A stretch of 37,569 bases of DNA from CAZLYK01 sp964563495 (GCA_964563495.1 CAZLYK010000044.1:1-37569), one strand, 5' to 3'; positions 6,965 through 18,084 are shown, counted from the stretch's first letter. Numbers and translations are program-made. Notes: a model not told the origin generated them from the letters alone.

Positions 6965-8718
6965 AGGGGCCTTTTTCGAAAAAATATTTTGCCGTCACCG
7001 GTCTGATCGTCGTGCTGCTGGCTGCGGGCGGCTGGTTCTACGCGCGGCGTCCGCAGAGGATCGAGATCGCCTCTTACGTACCCGGCTCAGCCCTCGCCTA
7101 TCTTGAGATCAACGACTGGCCGCTGCTGGTCGAGCATCTGAGCTCGACACAAGCCTGGCAGCGACTGGCGCCGGATTATGGTCTATCCGGTCAATTCGAT
7201 CACCTGGGTAAGCTGGGGTGGCTGGGGTGGCTGGGGTCGCTCGGATGGCCGGAGCGGACGGCGGGCCTGGCCGCTGGCAGCGAAGTAGCAGTTCTCGCCC
7301 GGGCGCAGTTTGCGATCGTCGTGACCGGAATTGAGGTCCGGGGCGAAGAGGTCAAGCCCCGGCTGGCGCTCATCGCTGAGACGCAAAGCAGCGCTCAGGC
7401 CGTCAACGCGCTGATCGAAAAACGCCTCCCCGAGCTGGCCGAAAAGGCTTTCGGCCGGTCGATCAAAGAGACCAGCGAGTACAGCGGCGTGAGGATCACC
7501 GGGTATCGCCCGGCGAGCGGCGCTGAGGGCTCTGAGCGGCGGATGCTTTCCGCTCAGATCGAGGGCGAATGGATTCTGGCCAATCAGAGCGACGCGTTGC
7601 AGGCTTGCATCGATACGCGCCTCGGCCGAGCGCCGGCTATGGCGAGCAATTTCTATCTCCAGAATGCCCGGCCGGTAGTCGCGCACTCGGGCGAGTTTTT
7701 CGGTTTCATCACCGGCGATGGGGTGACGCGGCTGCTGCGCATGGGAACGCATCTCATGTCCGGAGGCGTCGTGACCAAGGCGGTTCTGGCCGGAGCGGTC
7801 GGAGATGTTTTGACGGATCTTTCAACCAGGGTCTCCGACGGGCTGGCTTTTGGAACCGGCTTTGAAAACGGTATGGTGGTGGACCGGTATGCCCTGCTCT
7901 TCAAACCGGATCTGGTCGATCGACTCAAACAGGCGATCAAGGTGAGTCAAAGCGAGCCGAGCGCACCGGCCATGGTCCCTTCATCAGCCAGAGAGTTCAC
8001 TCTGATCAGGGTCGAAAATCCGAATCGAACGCTCGACAAGATCGAGGCGTCGGTTTCGGCGCGGATCGGCGCGGGCCAGAGTTTTCTGCTCCATCAATTT
8101 CTGATCGGGGCGCGTGAGGCCTTTCTCGGCGTCAAATCGGGCGAGGGCCTGGAGGCTGCGATCGGGGATGAACTGCTCAGCTTCAGCCTCTCGACCGAAT
8201 TCGAGGACCGAGTCTGGTTGATTGCCGCTCGGGATCGCGCGGCGCTCGGCAGAATCGTCGAGAACTATTTGAGACACAACGGCTCGACTGCCACTCGCCA
8301 AAATTACCGGGGCGTGGAGATCCTCAGTTCGAGCGACCCCCAAAAAAATTCCGCCGTCTTTTTGGAAAACTTTCTGGCTCTCGGCGGCCGCAAGCAACTC
8401 AATCATCTGGTCGATGCCCATCGCCGGAATGAGAAGATCATCACCTCAGATCAGTACACCGCCGCCGGCAAGCCACTCCAACAGTCTCCGATCGTCAGTT
8501 ATTCTTCAGTCAGCGATGAATCGGCCGGGATGATGGCGACCATCGCGCGCTGGGCCGGCAGCCCTTCAAACTCCAATCCGGCAGGCGCCGGCTGGCTGCC
8601 TTACGCGGTCAGCGCGACCTCGCTCAACAGCCAGGGGATCTACCTCGAATCCCGTTCGCCATTCGGAAACTTCCCGTTTTTTATCTCGCTCGTCTCCGGA
8701 GCCACCAATGGCCAATGA
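6961..8718 (+). CDS. Membrane-anchored protein of unknown function (DUF3352-like, tentative)
   Basis: A 585-aa protein with one N-terminal transmembrane anchor (about residues 9-27, after FSKKY) and a large, probably periplasmic domain beginning near SYVPGSALAYLEINDW. This opening resembles DUF3352-type proteins, but I cannot confirm the family. No catalytic motif is visible. A 9-bp tandem repeat encodes LGWLGWLGSLGWP near residue 85. The start is the TTG at 6961. No ATG lies before the hydrophobic segment, and the TTG is inside a repeat element with a poor ribosome binding site. The gene overlaps the following ABC ATPase by 11 bp, suggesting coupled translation and a shared role in envelope transport (inference). 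Confidence 0.75.
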   Translation: MKGPFSKKYFAVTGLIVVLLAAGGWFYARRPQRIEIASYVPGSALAYLEINDWPLLVEHLSSTQAWQRLAPDYGLSGQFDHLGKLGWLGWLGSLGWPERTAGLAAGSEVAVLARAQFAIVVTGIEVRGEEVKPRLALIAETQSSAQAVNALIEKRLPELAEKAFGRSIKETSEYSGVRITGYRPASGAEGSERRMLSAQIEGEWILANQSDALQACIDTRLGRAPAMASNFYLQNARPVVAHSGEFFGFITGDGVTRLLRMGTHLMSGGVVTKAVLAGAVGDVLTDLSTRVSDGLAFGTGFENGMVVDRYALLFKPDLVDRLKQAIKVSQSEPSAPAMVPSSAREFTLIRVENPNRTLDKIEASVSARIGAGQSFLLHQFLIGAREAFLGVKSGEGLEAAIGDELLSFSLSTEFEDRVWLIAARDRAALGRIVENYLRHNGSTATRQNYRGVEILSSSDPQKNSAVFLENFLALGGRKQLNHLVDAHRRNEKIITSDQYTAAGKPLQQSPIVSYSSVSDESAGMMATIARWAGSPSNSNPAGAGWLPYAVSATSLNSQGIYLESRSPFGNFPFFISLVSGATNGQ

Positions 8719-9400
8719 GCCTCTCCTCCGGGCCGGCAATCTGACCAAAGTCTACTCCAACCGGGCCGAAGAGATAGTCGTCCTGCAGGATCTTAATCTG
8801 GAGGTCCGGCGCGGAGAGATGGTCGCCATCGTTGGGGCTTCCGGATCGGGTAAATCAACGCTTTTGCATATACTTGGCGGGCTCGATCGACCGACTTCCG
8901 GAAGCGTCAAAATCGGCGAGTTTGACATCACAAAATCCGCTGAGCTAGACTTGACCCGCTTTCGTAACCGGCAAATCGGATTCGTTTTTCAGTTCCACCA
9001 TCTGCTGCCTGAGTTCTCGGCCATCGAGAACGTCATGATGCCGTTACTGATCAGCGGCGCGACAAAGCACGAAGCGACGATGCGTGCGAGGGAGCTATTA
9101 GAGCGCGTCGGGTTGGCGTCGAGACTTTTGCACCGCCCGGGAGAACTCTCTGGAGGCGAGCAGCAGCGGGTGGCTCTGGCTCGGGCCTTGAGTTGCTCAC
9201 CCGTCCTCTTGCTGGCGGATGAACCAACCGGCAACCTGGATGGGCGAACCGGCGTGGAAGTCCACGCGCTCATCCGTCAATTGCAATCCGAGCAACACTT
9301 GACCGCGATCATCGTCACCCACAACGAAAGATTGGCGGCGATTGCCAATCGGACGCTCCAACTGGAAAATGGCCAATTGAATGCCTTATATGCAGATTAA
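8708..9400 (+). CDS. ABC transporter ATP-binding protein (LolD/MacB-like)
   Basis: A 230-aa cytoplasmic ATPase. Walker A is GASGSGKST at residues 43-51. The Q-loop region is GFVFQFHHLLPEFSA, the signature LSGGEQQR is near residue 148, and Walker B VLLLADEPTGNLD near 166. The FxFHxLLPxF and DEPTGNLD wording is typical of the LolD/MacB/FtsE-like group that drives lipoprotein release or peptide and drug export with MacB-type permeases. No permease gene (LolC/E or MacB) is nearby. The only membrane partner is the overlapping upstream single-pass protein. Either the permease is elsewhere or this is an unusual pair. A long hairpin begins one base after the stop. Confidence 0.9.
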   Translation: MANEPLLRAGNLTKVYSNRAEEIVVLQDLNLEVRRGEMVAIVGASGSGKSTLLHILGGLDRPTSGSVKIGEFDITKSAELDLTRFRNRQIGFVFQFHHLLPEFSAIENVMMPLLISGATKHEATMRARELLERVGLASRLLHRPGELSGGEQQRVALARALSCSPVLLLADEPTGNLDGRTGVEVHALIRQLQSEQHLTAIIVTHNERLAAIANRTLQLENGQLNALYAD

Positions 9401-9401
9401 T

Positions 9402-9486
9402 AATAGAGAGGATGAACAAGATTGATTCAGGATTGACGGGTCCTAATCCCGTCAATCCTGAATCAATCTTGTTCATCCTCTCTATT
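9402..9486. repeat. Perfect 39-bp inverted repeat between the ABC ATPase and clpC
   Basis: The arms 9402-9440 and 9448-9486 are exactly complementary with a 7-nt loop (TCCTAAT). The element starts AATAGAGAGGATGAACAAG and contains CAGGATTGAC, the same framework as the copy at 34613-34701 but with many differences. It begins one base after the upstream stop codon. An in-frame ATG inside it is not the clpC start. Confidence 0.97.
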
Positions 9487-9519
9487 TCTCAACCTCCTTT
9501 ACCGAGAATTAGAAACCGG

Positions 9520-11925
<2,406 letters not shown>

Positions 11926-11962
11926 GGCGCCCTCTCGACTATCCAATCCGGAATTATTTGCG

Positions 11963-11968
11963 TATAAT
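11963..11968 (+). promoter_or_regulatory. Candidate -10 box upstream of bamA
   Basis: A perfect TATAAT in an AT-rich patch 162 bases before the bamA start. No good TTGACA-like -35 lies 16-18 bases upstream. If real, the mRNA would have a leader of about 155 nt that includes the hairpin at 12059-12088. Confidence 0.4.
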
Positions 11969-12058
11969 ACGCGGTCTTAATATTTAGCACTGCAATCTTG
12001 GCAATGTTGATCGTTCATGGGGTGATTTGTTTGCGGCCTCGCCGGGTTGCAAAAATCA

Positions 12059-12088
12059 AAGCCGCGCAGGGTAGTGTGTGCGCGGCTT
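12059..12088 (+). other. Stem-loop in the clpC-bamA intergenic region
   Basis: A 10-bp perfect stem (AAGCCGCGCA / TGCGCGGCTT) around a 10-nt loop, with no T-tract after it. It lies 43 bases before the bamA ATG. It could be a leader structure of bamA or part of clpC termination. Nothing else recognisable is in 11926-12130. Confidence 0.55.
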
Positions 12089-12130
12089 GAACTTCGTCAA
12101 TGACCGACACTGTTCAGTGGGAGAAGTTTC

Positions 12131-15127
12131 ATGACCAAGCGCATTACCTTACCGGCAAGCGCAATATTTATTGGAATAGTTTTACTCATCTCAGTGCGGC
12201 CGGCAAAGGCGCAGCAGACCGGGCAGGAAACATTTGTCGAGGACGTGGAGATCCGCGGCAATCGACGGATTCCGAGAGAATCAATCCTTTATTACGTCCA
12301 GAGCAAGCCGCAGGATCGTTTCGATCAGAGTCTGGCGCAGCGGGATTTGCAGGCAATTCTGCAGATGGGATTGTTTGATCCGCTGGCGACCAAGCTGTTT
12401 ATCGAGGATGGGCCGCGGGGCGGCAAGATCATCATCTTCCAGGTCAAGGAATATCCGATCATCCGGGATCTGCAGTATCGTGGACTAAAATCGGCGACCG
12501 AGAGCGATGTGCTGACCCGATTCAAGGAGCGTCGCGTTCAGGTGAGCAAGGAGTCGCAGTTCGATCCGGCCAAAGCCAACGGCGCGCGCGTCGTTTTGCG
12601 CGAGTTGTTGGCAGAGAAGGGCCATCCTGACGCCAAGGTCGAGGTCGAGGTTGAGGATATCTCGGCGACCACGGTCGCGCTGGTCTTCAGCGTTGAAGAG
12701 GGTCCGCGTGTCCGGGTCAAGCAGATAGAGTTCATCGGCGACCGCGATGGTTTTTCGCAGCGGCGACTGCGCGGGGCCATGAAACTGGTTAAAGAGGCCG
12801 GGCTGATCTCGACCTTCACCTCGAAAGACATCTTTTTTCGCGACAAGCTGCTCGATGATCTGGAACGTGTCCGCTTCTTTCTAGGGACCAAAGGGTATTT
12901 GCAGGCCAAGATCAGCGAGCCGAAGGTCGAGCCGGCGGGCACGGTTTCGGGAGGGCTGATCATCCCGATCCCGGGCCTGCGCAAGACCGGTCCGGGGCTC
13001 AAGATCACGGTCCCGATCGAGGTCGGACGCCGCTACAAGATCTCCAAAGTCGAGGAGAAGGGCGTGACGATCTTTCAACCCGGCATCGTCTCGGCCGTCT
13101 CGGGGCTGAGAGTCGGCGAGTATATAGACGCCAAGAAGATCCAGGAGAACGTCTATAAAGGCGTCAAGGATTATTACGGCGTCTATGGTTATATCCAGGC
13201 CGATGTCAACTTCATCCCGAAATACATCGACAAGTCGGCTGAAGAGGGAGAGATAGAGGTCACGCTCGAAGTCGAAGAAGGCCGCCAGTTCACGCTGCGT
13301 CGTCTGGAGTTCATCGGCAACACCAATACGCGCGATGTGGTGCTGCGTCGCGAGGTGCTGCTCAACGAGGGCGACCCTTACAATAAACGCTTCTGGGATC
13401 TCTCGCTCCTCCGGCTCAACCAGCTCGGCCTGTTCGAAGAGGTCAAAGACAAAGACGCCATCACCCGGACGAACGACCGGGATCAGACGGTCGATATCGA
13501 CCTACAGGTCAAGGAGAAAGGGCGGCAGCAGATCCAGTTGAACGGCGGCGTCTCGGGATTCGCGGGCAGCTTCTTTGGCGTTGAATATTCGACCAACAAC
13601 CTGCTCGGTTACGGCGAATCGCTCTCCCTGGCGCTTTCGGGCGGCAACCGCCAACTTTACGCCATGGTCGGCTTCACCGAACCGTACCTGCTCGGCAAGC
13701 CGATCAGCCTTGGCATCCAGCTCTTCACGCAGAAGGCGCAGTTCGTCGGCCAGGGATTCAATTTCTCGAACGCGGCGCAGGCTCTGCAGGCGAGTTTCTT
13801 CGGATTATCGTCGATCGACGCCGATACCCTCTTTACCCAGCGGACGGCCGGAGGGACGGTCAGCCTGTCAGGGCCGTTGCAGTTGTTCACCAAACGGTTC
13901 CCGAACTTCTCGCGGTTCACGCGTCTCGGACTGTCTTATTCGCTGACCACCAACAGCATCGAGGACCCGAAGGTCAACCGCGACGCCGATCCGAATAACG
14001 ACATTCCGGTCACCTTTACGCAACCGAGGATCATCACCAGCCGGGTCACGCCGTCGATCTACTACAACACCAAGAACTCTTATATGGACGCGACCCGCGG
14101 CCAGAGCCTGTTCCTGGGATTCTCGCTTTCGGGCGGCGTTCTCGGCGGCGACGTCAACACTTTCTCGCCGTCCCTGGAATATCAATTATTCCTCCCGGTC
14201 CTCCGGCGCCGGACAGAGAAGCCGCACGTCCTGGCGATGCGTTTCCGCGCCGATCACATCCGGACTTTCGGGACGCCATTCGACACCAACTCGCTCTCGT
14301 TCGTCGGCGGCATACCGATCTTCGAGCGCTTCTATCTGGGCGGCGAGTTTGACATTCGCGGTTACAACTTCCGCTCGATCTCGCCGGTCGTCCCCTCGAC
14401 CTCTTTCCTCTCGACCAAGAACGTGGTGGCGAAGATCCCGGATCCGAGCGATTCGACCAAGCTGATCGATGCGCCGGCAGGAACGGTCAGTCCGACCGTC
14501 CTGCGCAATTACACCTTCGAATCGCCGGGCACGCAAACCGCGCCCGGGACAACTTGCGGGCAGACGCCAAATCAGGCCAATGGCTGCAACGTGGTCAACG
14601 CCGGGCAGTTCTATACGCCGATCGGGGGCGATACACAATTTATCTACAACGTGGAATATCGCGTGCCGGTGATCAGCGTGCTTTCGATCGCGGCCTTCGC
14701 CGATCTTGGCACTTCGTTCAACGCACGCAAGTATACGGACCAGGTCGTGAGCACGAACTTTATCAATCAAACGATCACGCCGACCGGCCTGGTCCTCAAT
14801 CCCGCCGGTCGCGCCGCGACCGAGGAAGAAGTGGCCAACGCGCCGAAAGACCCGTTGGGCAACTCGATCGGGTTCCGCAGAATATATTTGACCGGCGACT
14901 CGCGTGACTACAGCATCCTCCGCTCGTCGCAGCAGAACGTCAAATTCCTCTCCGACCTTCGATCGTCGATGGGTCTGGAATTTCGCGTCCAGATGCCGGT
15001 CATCAACGTGCCGTTCCGATTGATCTTTGCCTATAACCCGCAGGCGAAAACGGATATTACCGATCCGACCGTGCTCTTTCTCGAGCGGCGCACTGTGGTG
15101 CGCTTCAGCGTCGGAAGAACATTTTAA
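12131..15127 (+). CDS. bamA: Outer membrane protein assembly factor BamA (Omp85)
   Basis: A 998-aa outer-membrane protein that folds and inserts beta-barrels. It has a signal peptide (about 1-28, ending PAKAQ), an array of POTRA domains to about residue 460 (first begins FVEDVEIRGNRRIPRESI; a later one RRLEFIGNTNTRDVVLRREV) and a C-terminal Omp85 barrel ending in Phe (VRFSVGRTF), as needed for recognition by the assembly machinery. The conserved loop-6 motif is seen as IRGYNFR (Arg743). The loop after it is unusually long and carries Cys809 and Cys819. GGGAGAAG precedes the ATG. The protein is longer than E. coli BamA (about 810 aa). The skp and lpx genes that follow are the classical neighbours. 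Confidence 0.96.
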   Translation: MTKRITLPASAIFIGIVLLISVRPAKAQQTGQETFVEDVEIRGNRRIPRESILYYVQSKPQDRFDQSLAQRDLQAILQMGLFDPLATKLFIEDGPRGGKIIIFQVKEYPIIRDLQYRGLKSATESDVLTRFKERRVQVSKESQFDPAKANGARVVLRELLAEKGHPDAKVEVEVEDISATTVALVFSVEEGPRVRVKQIEFIGDRDGFSQRRLRGAMKLVKEAGLISTFTSKDIFFRDKLLDDLERVRFFLGTKGYLQAKISEPKVEPAGTVSGGLIIPIPGLRKTGPGLKITVPIEVGRRYKISKVEEKGVTIFQPGIVSAVSGLRVGEYIDAKKIQENVYKGVKDYYGVYGYIQADVNFIPKYIDKSAEEGEIEVTLEVEEGRQFTLRRLEFIGNTNTRDVVLRREVLLNEGDPYNKRFWDLSLLRLNQLGLFEEVKDKDAITRTNDRDQTVDIDLQVKEKGRQQIQLNGGVSGFAGSFFGVEYSTNNLLGYGESLSLALSGGNRQLYAMVGFTEPYLLGKPISLGIQLFTQKAQFVGQGFNFSNAAQALQASFFGLSSIDADTLFTQRTAGGTVSLSGPLQLFTKRFPNFSRFTRLGLSYSLTTNSIEDPKVNRDADPNNDIPVTFTQPRIITSRVTPSIYYNTKNSYMDATRGQSLFLGFSLSGGVLGGDVNTFSPSLEYQLFLPVLRRRTEKPHVLAMRFRADHIRTFGTPFDTNSLSFVGGIPIFERFYLGGEFDIRGYNFRSISPVVPSTSFLSTKNVVAKIPDPSDSTKLIDAPAGTVSPTVLRNYTFESPGTQTAPGTTCGQTPNQANGCNVVNAGQFYTPIGGDTQFIYNVEYRVPVISVLSIAAFADLGTSFNARKYTDQVVSTNFINQTITPTGLVLNPAGRAATEEEVANAPKDPLGNSIGFRRIYLTGDSRDYSILRSSQQNVKFLSDLRSSMGLEFRVQMPVINVPFRLIFAYNPQAKTDITDPTVLFLERRTVVRFSVGRTF

Positions 15128-15139
15128 GAAGAGGTGGTG

Positions 15140-15181
15140 GGTGGTCGGCGATCGGCCATCGATCACCGGTCACCGACCACC
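15140..15181. repeat. Imperfect 16-bp inverted repeat after bamA
   Basis: The arms 15140-15155 and 15166-15181 (GGTGGTCGGCGATCGG against CCGGTCACCGACCACC) match at 14 of 16 positions, one of the two others being a wobble. It begins 12 bases after the bamA stop and ends 22 bases before the first ompH gene. It may attenuate read-through or stabilise the mRNA end. Confidence 0.65.
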
Positions 15182-15203
15182 AACAGATTGGAGACATTTG
15201 AGA

Positions 15204-15782
15204 ATGAAGACCAAGCTTTTACTGATCCTGGCTTTCGTCGTCTTCGGCGGTTCGAGCGCTCTGGCTCAGACCGGCGGAGCGCCCGGCGGCCAGGTTCCCA
15301 AGATGAAATTTGGGATCGTCGATATCCTGGCTTTCCGCGAGCAGATCGGCGAGCTTAAAGTCAAATATGACAAACTGCAGGCCGAGTTCGCGCCGCGATA
15401 CCAGCAGCTCGAATCGATGCAGACCAAGCTCGCCGCGCAAGAGAAGACGCTGAATGAGAATACCACGCTGACGCCGCAGCAGGCGGCCAAACTGAACGAA
15501 GAGTTCGAATTGGGCAAGAAGGAATACCAGCGGACGCTCGAGGATTCGCAGACCATGGCGCGCAAGCGGGAACAGGAAGAGACCGGAGCGATCTATGACA
15601 AGCTGACCAAAGCCCTCGATCAGTTTTGCGCCAAGAACGGGATCACCACGGTTTTTGACGCGCGGCGCCTGCAGGAGACCGGGATAGTGGTTTACGCGGC
15701 GGCGGCGGCCAATATCACCGAGGCTTTCGTCAAGGAATATAATGCGGCCAATCCGGCTCCGGCGGCGCCGGCGAAGCCCTGA
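15204..15782 (+). CDS. OmpH/Skp-family periplasmic chaperone, copy 1
   Basis: A 192-aa secreted protein that probably shields unfolded outer-membrane proteins on their way to BamA. It has a signal peptide (about 1-22, ending SALAQ), an IVDILAFREQIGELKVKYDKL opening strand and helix, a long coiled coil (about 55-125, rich in Lys, Glu and Gln) and a small C-terminal body with VFDARRLQETGIVVYAAA. The alpha-helical tentacle layout is that of Skp. Its tail is rich in Ala and Pro. The ATG at 15204 gives a proper signal peptide and has GGAG upstream. The gene directly after bamA and the paralogue 50 bp downstream point to a duplication. Confidence 0.88.
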   Translation: MKTKLLLILAFVVFGGSSALAQTGGAPGGQVPKMKFGIVDILAFREQIGELKVKYDKLQAEFAPRYQQLESMQTKLAAQEKTLNENTTLTPQQAAKLNEEFELGKKEYQRTLEDSQTMARKREQEETGAIYDKLTKALDQFCAKNGITTVFDARRLQETGIVVYAAAAANITEAFVKEYNAANPAPAAPAKP

Positions 15783-15831
15783 CAAAAAAGACACTGACAG
15801 GATGAAATTGATGATAAGGAGTATCAGACCC

Positions 15832-16467
15832 ATGAAGAGAATGTTAATTGCCTTTGCGATCTGCGGCATGCTCGCCCTGGCTGCGTTTGCGCAGACTCCG
15901 ACACCTCCGTCACGCCCCGCGCCTGGCGGCGCGGCGGCTGCGACCGGCGGGGGCGGCACCGGCGCCGAAGGCAAAGTCGCTTATGTCAACACCGCGGCTT
16001 TCCGCCAGGGAATCGGCGAGTTGAAGGTCAGGCTCGATGCGCTCAACAACGAGTTCGATCCCAAGAAGAAAGAGGTCCAGTCGCTCGAGGAAGATCTCAA
16101 CAATCTGAAGAACAAGATTCAGACCCAGGGCAGCACCGTCAGCCCTCAGGTTCGCAATCAGTGGGTCGAGGAAGCGACCGAGAAAGAGAAGACCCTCAAG
16201 CGCAAAGCCGAGGATTATGACCAGCTCGGACAGAAGCGGCTGGCCGAGGTCTCACAGCCGATCTATGAGAAGGTCGGAAAATTCCTCGAGCAATATTGCC
16301 AGCAGCGCGGCATCGTCATGGTCATGGAAGGCGGCGCGGCGCAGCAGGCAGGGATTCTGATCTTCGCCACCCCGGCCACCGATATCACTGAGGATTTCAT
16401 GAAGGAATACAACAAGGCCAACCCGGGTGGGTCGGCTCCAACTGGAGCGGCCCCGAAGAAGCCCTAA
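15832..16467 (+). CDS. OmpH/Skp-family periplasmic chaperone, copy 2
   Basis: A 211-aa paralogue of the preceding gene. It has a signal peptide (about 1-20, ending LAAFAQ), a Pro/Ala/Gly-rich spacer (about 21-45), then KVAYVNTAAFRQGIGELKVR, a coiled coil (about 65-140) and a C-terminal body ending DITEDFMKEYNKANPGG. This matches the first copy's NITEAFVKEYNAANP, so the two arose by tandem duplication and then diverged. ATG 15832 is chosen because AGGAG lies 10 bases upstream. In-frame ATGs at 15802 and 15811 would add a poor extension before the signal peptide. A terminator follows the stop. Confidence 0.88.
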   Translation: MKRMLIAFAICGMLALAAFAQTPTPPSRPAPGGAAAATGGGGTGAEGKVAYVNTAAFRQGIGELKVRLDALNNEFDPKKKEVQSLEEDLNNLKNKIQTQGSTVSPQVRNQWVEEATEKEKTLKRKAEDYDQLGQKRLAEVSQPIYEKVGKFLEQYCQQRGIVMVMEGGAAQQAGILIFATPATDITEDFMKEYNKANPGGSAPTGAAPKKP

Positions 16468-16490
16468 CCCGGAATCCGGCTGAACTCAGT

Positions 16491-16530
16491 AGGCGGGGAG
16501 CGGCGAAGATCTTCGCCCCCGCCTATTTTT
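16491..16530 (+). terminator. Intrinsic terminator between ompH copy 2 and lpxD
   Basis: AGGCGGGG (16491-16498) pairs with CCCCGCCT (16517-16524). The enclosed sequence contains a second self-complementary stretch, GGCGAAGATCTTCGCC. ATTTTTCTATTT follows. It would partly separate the bamA/skp transcript from the lpx genes, whose first start is 13 bases further on. Confidence 0.8.
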
Positions 16531-16542
16531 CTATTTCTGGAT

Positions 16543-17571
16543 ATGAAACTATCAGAACTGGCGGCGATCATGAGGGCGGAGCTGCGCGGCGATGGCGAGA
16601 TTGAAATCAGCGGCGTCGCCTCGCTTGACGACGCGGGCGCCGGAGAGGTGACCCTGGTAGCCGATGCCGCACGGATGAGAGGCGCGCGGGACTGCCGGGC
16701 GGCGGCGTTGATCATCCCTCAAAAGCTGGCGGATCAGGGGCTCCCGACCGATCGTGCTCTGCTCATCGCGCGCGATCCGAAACTCGCCTTTGCTCGGGCG
16801 ATTGAGGCATTTCACGCCCGCCCATACTCTTCGCGCGGGGTGAGCCATGACCTGGCGATCGGCGAGGGATCGCGAGTGGGAATGGATTGTTCGATCCACC
16901 CGCGAGTGACGATCGGGCGCCATTCGATCATCGGAGACCGGGTGACGTTGTCTCCCGGCGTCGTCATCGGTGACCACGTCCAAATCGGCGACGATACCGT
17001 GATCTTCCCCAACGTCTCGATTTACGATCTGAGTTCAATCGGATCGCGCTGCCGAATCCACAGCGGGACGGTCATCGGGTCAGACGGTTTCAGCTTCACA
17101 CCGGATGAGGAGGGACACCAGTTCAAGCTGTTGCAGGTCGGACGCGTCGTGATCGAGGATGATGTCGAGATCGGCGCGAATTGCTGCGTCGACCGAGCGG
17201 GCTTTGGTGAAACGCGCATCCGGCGCGGCGCCAAATTCGATAACCTGATTCAGATCGGCCACAACGTCGAGATCGGAGAGGATTCGGTCGTCGCGGCGCT
17301 GGCGGGATTCTCCGGGGGCACCACCGTCGGCCGCAGCTGCATCATCGCCGGCCAGATCGGCACCAATCAACACATCACTATCGGTGACCGGGCAATCGTT
17401 ACGGCGCGGACCGGCGTCACCAAGAGCGTCGAGGCCGGCAAGCTCGTCGGCGGGATGATGCCGGCCATGGATTATCAGGACTGGCGGCGCTCACAGGTGC
17501 TTTACGCCCGCTTGCCGGAAATCTATGAACGTTTGAAAAAACTCGAAAAGGAGGGCGGGCAGAGCGACTAG
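16543..17571 (+). CDS. lpxD: UDP-3-O-(3-hydroxyacyl)glucosamine N-acyltransferase
   Basis: The third step of lipid A synthesis: adds a 3-hydroxyacyl chain from ACP to the 2-amino group of UDP-3-O-acylglucosamine, in the cytoplasm. The 342-aa protein has an N-terminal uridine-binding domain (about 1-95, KLSELAAIMRAEL...), a left-handed beta-helix of hexapeptide repeats (about 100-300) and a short C-terminal helix. The segment NLIQIGHNVEIGEDSVVAA carries the expected catalytic His (near residue 240). SSIGSRCRIHSGTVIGSDGF is also typical. The ATG at 16543 has only a weak ribosome binding site. fabZ and lpxA follow. Confidence 0.95.
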   Translation: MKLSELAAIMRAELRGDGEIEISGVASLDDAGAGEVTLVADAARMRGARDCRAAALIIPQKLADQGLPTDRALLIARDPKLAFARAIEAFHARPYSSRGVSHDLAIGEGSRVGMDCSIHPRVTIGRHSIIGDRVTLSPGVVIGDHVQIGDDTVIFPNVSIYDLSSIGSRCRIHSGTVIGSDGFSFTPDEEGHQFKLLQVGRVVIEDDVEIGANCCVDRAGFGETRIRRGAKFDNLIQIGHNVEIGEDSVVAALAGFSGGTTVGRSCIIAGQIGTNQHITIGDRAIVTARTGVTKSVEAGKLVGGMMPAMDYQDWRRSQVLYARLPEIYERLKKLEKEGGQSD

Positions 17572-17606
17572 CCAACCGCTCCGCCCCCCGCTGATGACCA
17601 CCCCAT

Positions 17607-18041
17607 ATGGATATCAACGAAATTCAATCAATCATCCCGCACCGTTACCCGATGTTGCTGATCGACCGGGTAATCGAGGTCGAACCGCTCAAGAAGATCG
17701 TCGCCATCAAAAACGTGACGATCAACGAAGCCGTCTTCCAGGGCCACTTCCCCGGCGCCCCGGTCTACCCCGGCGTCTTTATCATCGAAGCCATGGCGCA
17801 AGCCGGGGCGGTCCTCCTCTTCCGCGAAGTCCCCGATCGCGAAAATAAGCTGCTCTATTTCACCAGCATCGAGGAAGCCAAATTCCGCAAACCGGTCGTC
17901 CCGGGCGACCAGCTTCGCCTGGAAGTCTCGGTCATCAAGTACAAGATGGGATTTGCCAAGCTGCGCGCTGAAGCCTTCGTCGACGGCCAGCTCGTCACTG
18001 AAGCCATCATCTCATCCGCCCTCGCCAATAAGCCAAAATAG
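17607..18041 (+). CDS. fabZ: 3-hydroxyacyl-[acyl-carrier-protein] dehydratase FabZ
   Basis: Removes water from 3-hydroxyacyl-ACP in fatty acid elongation and so competes with LpxA/LpxD for the same hydroxyacyl-ACP pool. The 144-aa hot-dog-fold protein has IPHRYPMLLIDRV at the start, then the active-site stretch FQGHFPGAPVYPGVFIIEAM with catalytic His and Glu, and KFRKPVVPGDQLRLEV. The length is standard for FabZ, while FabA is longer. No clear Shine-Dalgarno sequence is seen before ATG 17607. Its TAG stop lies at the start of a degenerate repeat element. Confidence 0.96.
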   Translation: MDINEIQSIIPHRYPMLLIDRVIEVEPLKKIVAIKNVTINEAVFQGHFPGAPVYPGVFIIEAMAQAGAVLLFREVPDRENKLLYFTSIEEAKFRKPVVPGDQLRLEVSVIKYKMGFAKLRAEAFVDGQLVTEAIISSALANKPK

Positions 18042-18075
18042 CCGGGATTAACATGATTTGTGCAGGATTGAACGA
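18038..18075 (+). repeat. Degenerate half copy of the stop-linked element at fabZ
   Basis: AATAGCCGGGATTAACATG, then GATTTGTGCAGGATTGAAC, matches the left half of the elements at 29970 and 34613 in order (AATAG, CGGGATTA, GATTTGTGCA, GGATTG). There is no right arm. The TAG within it is the fabZ stop codon. Confidence 0.6.
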
Positions 18076-18084
18076 GACAGCGTC

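Noticed and set aside
6168..6998. A 276-aa minus-strand frame across the S41 protease
   Set aside because: Antisense shadow. The sense strand shows the catalytic dyad at the right spacing.
14186..15166. A 326-aa open frame on the minus strand across bamA
   Set aside because: It lies wholly opposite the beta-barrel part of bamA, is rich in Arg, Asp and His as expected from an antisense reading of GC-rich codons, and has no family motif.
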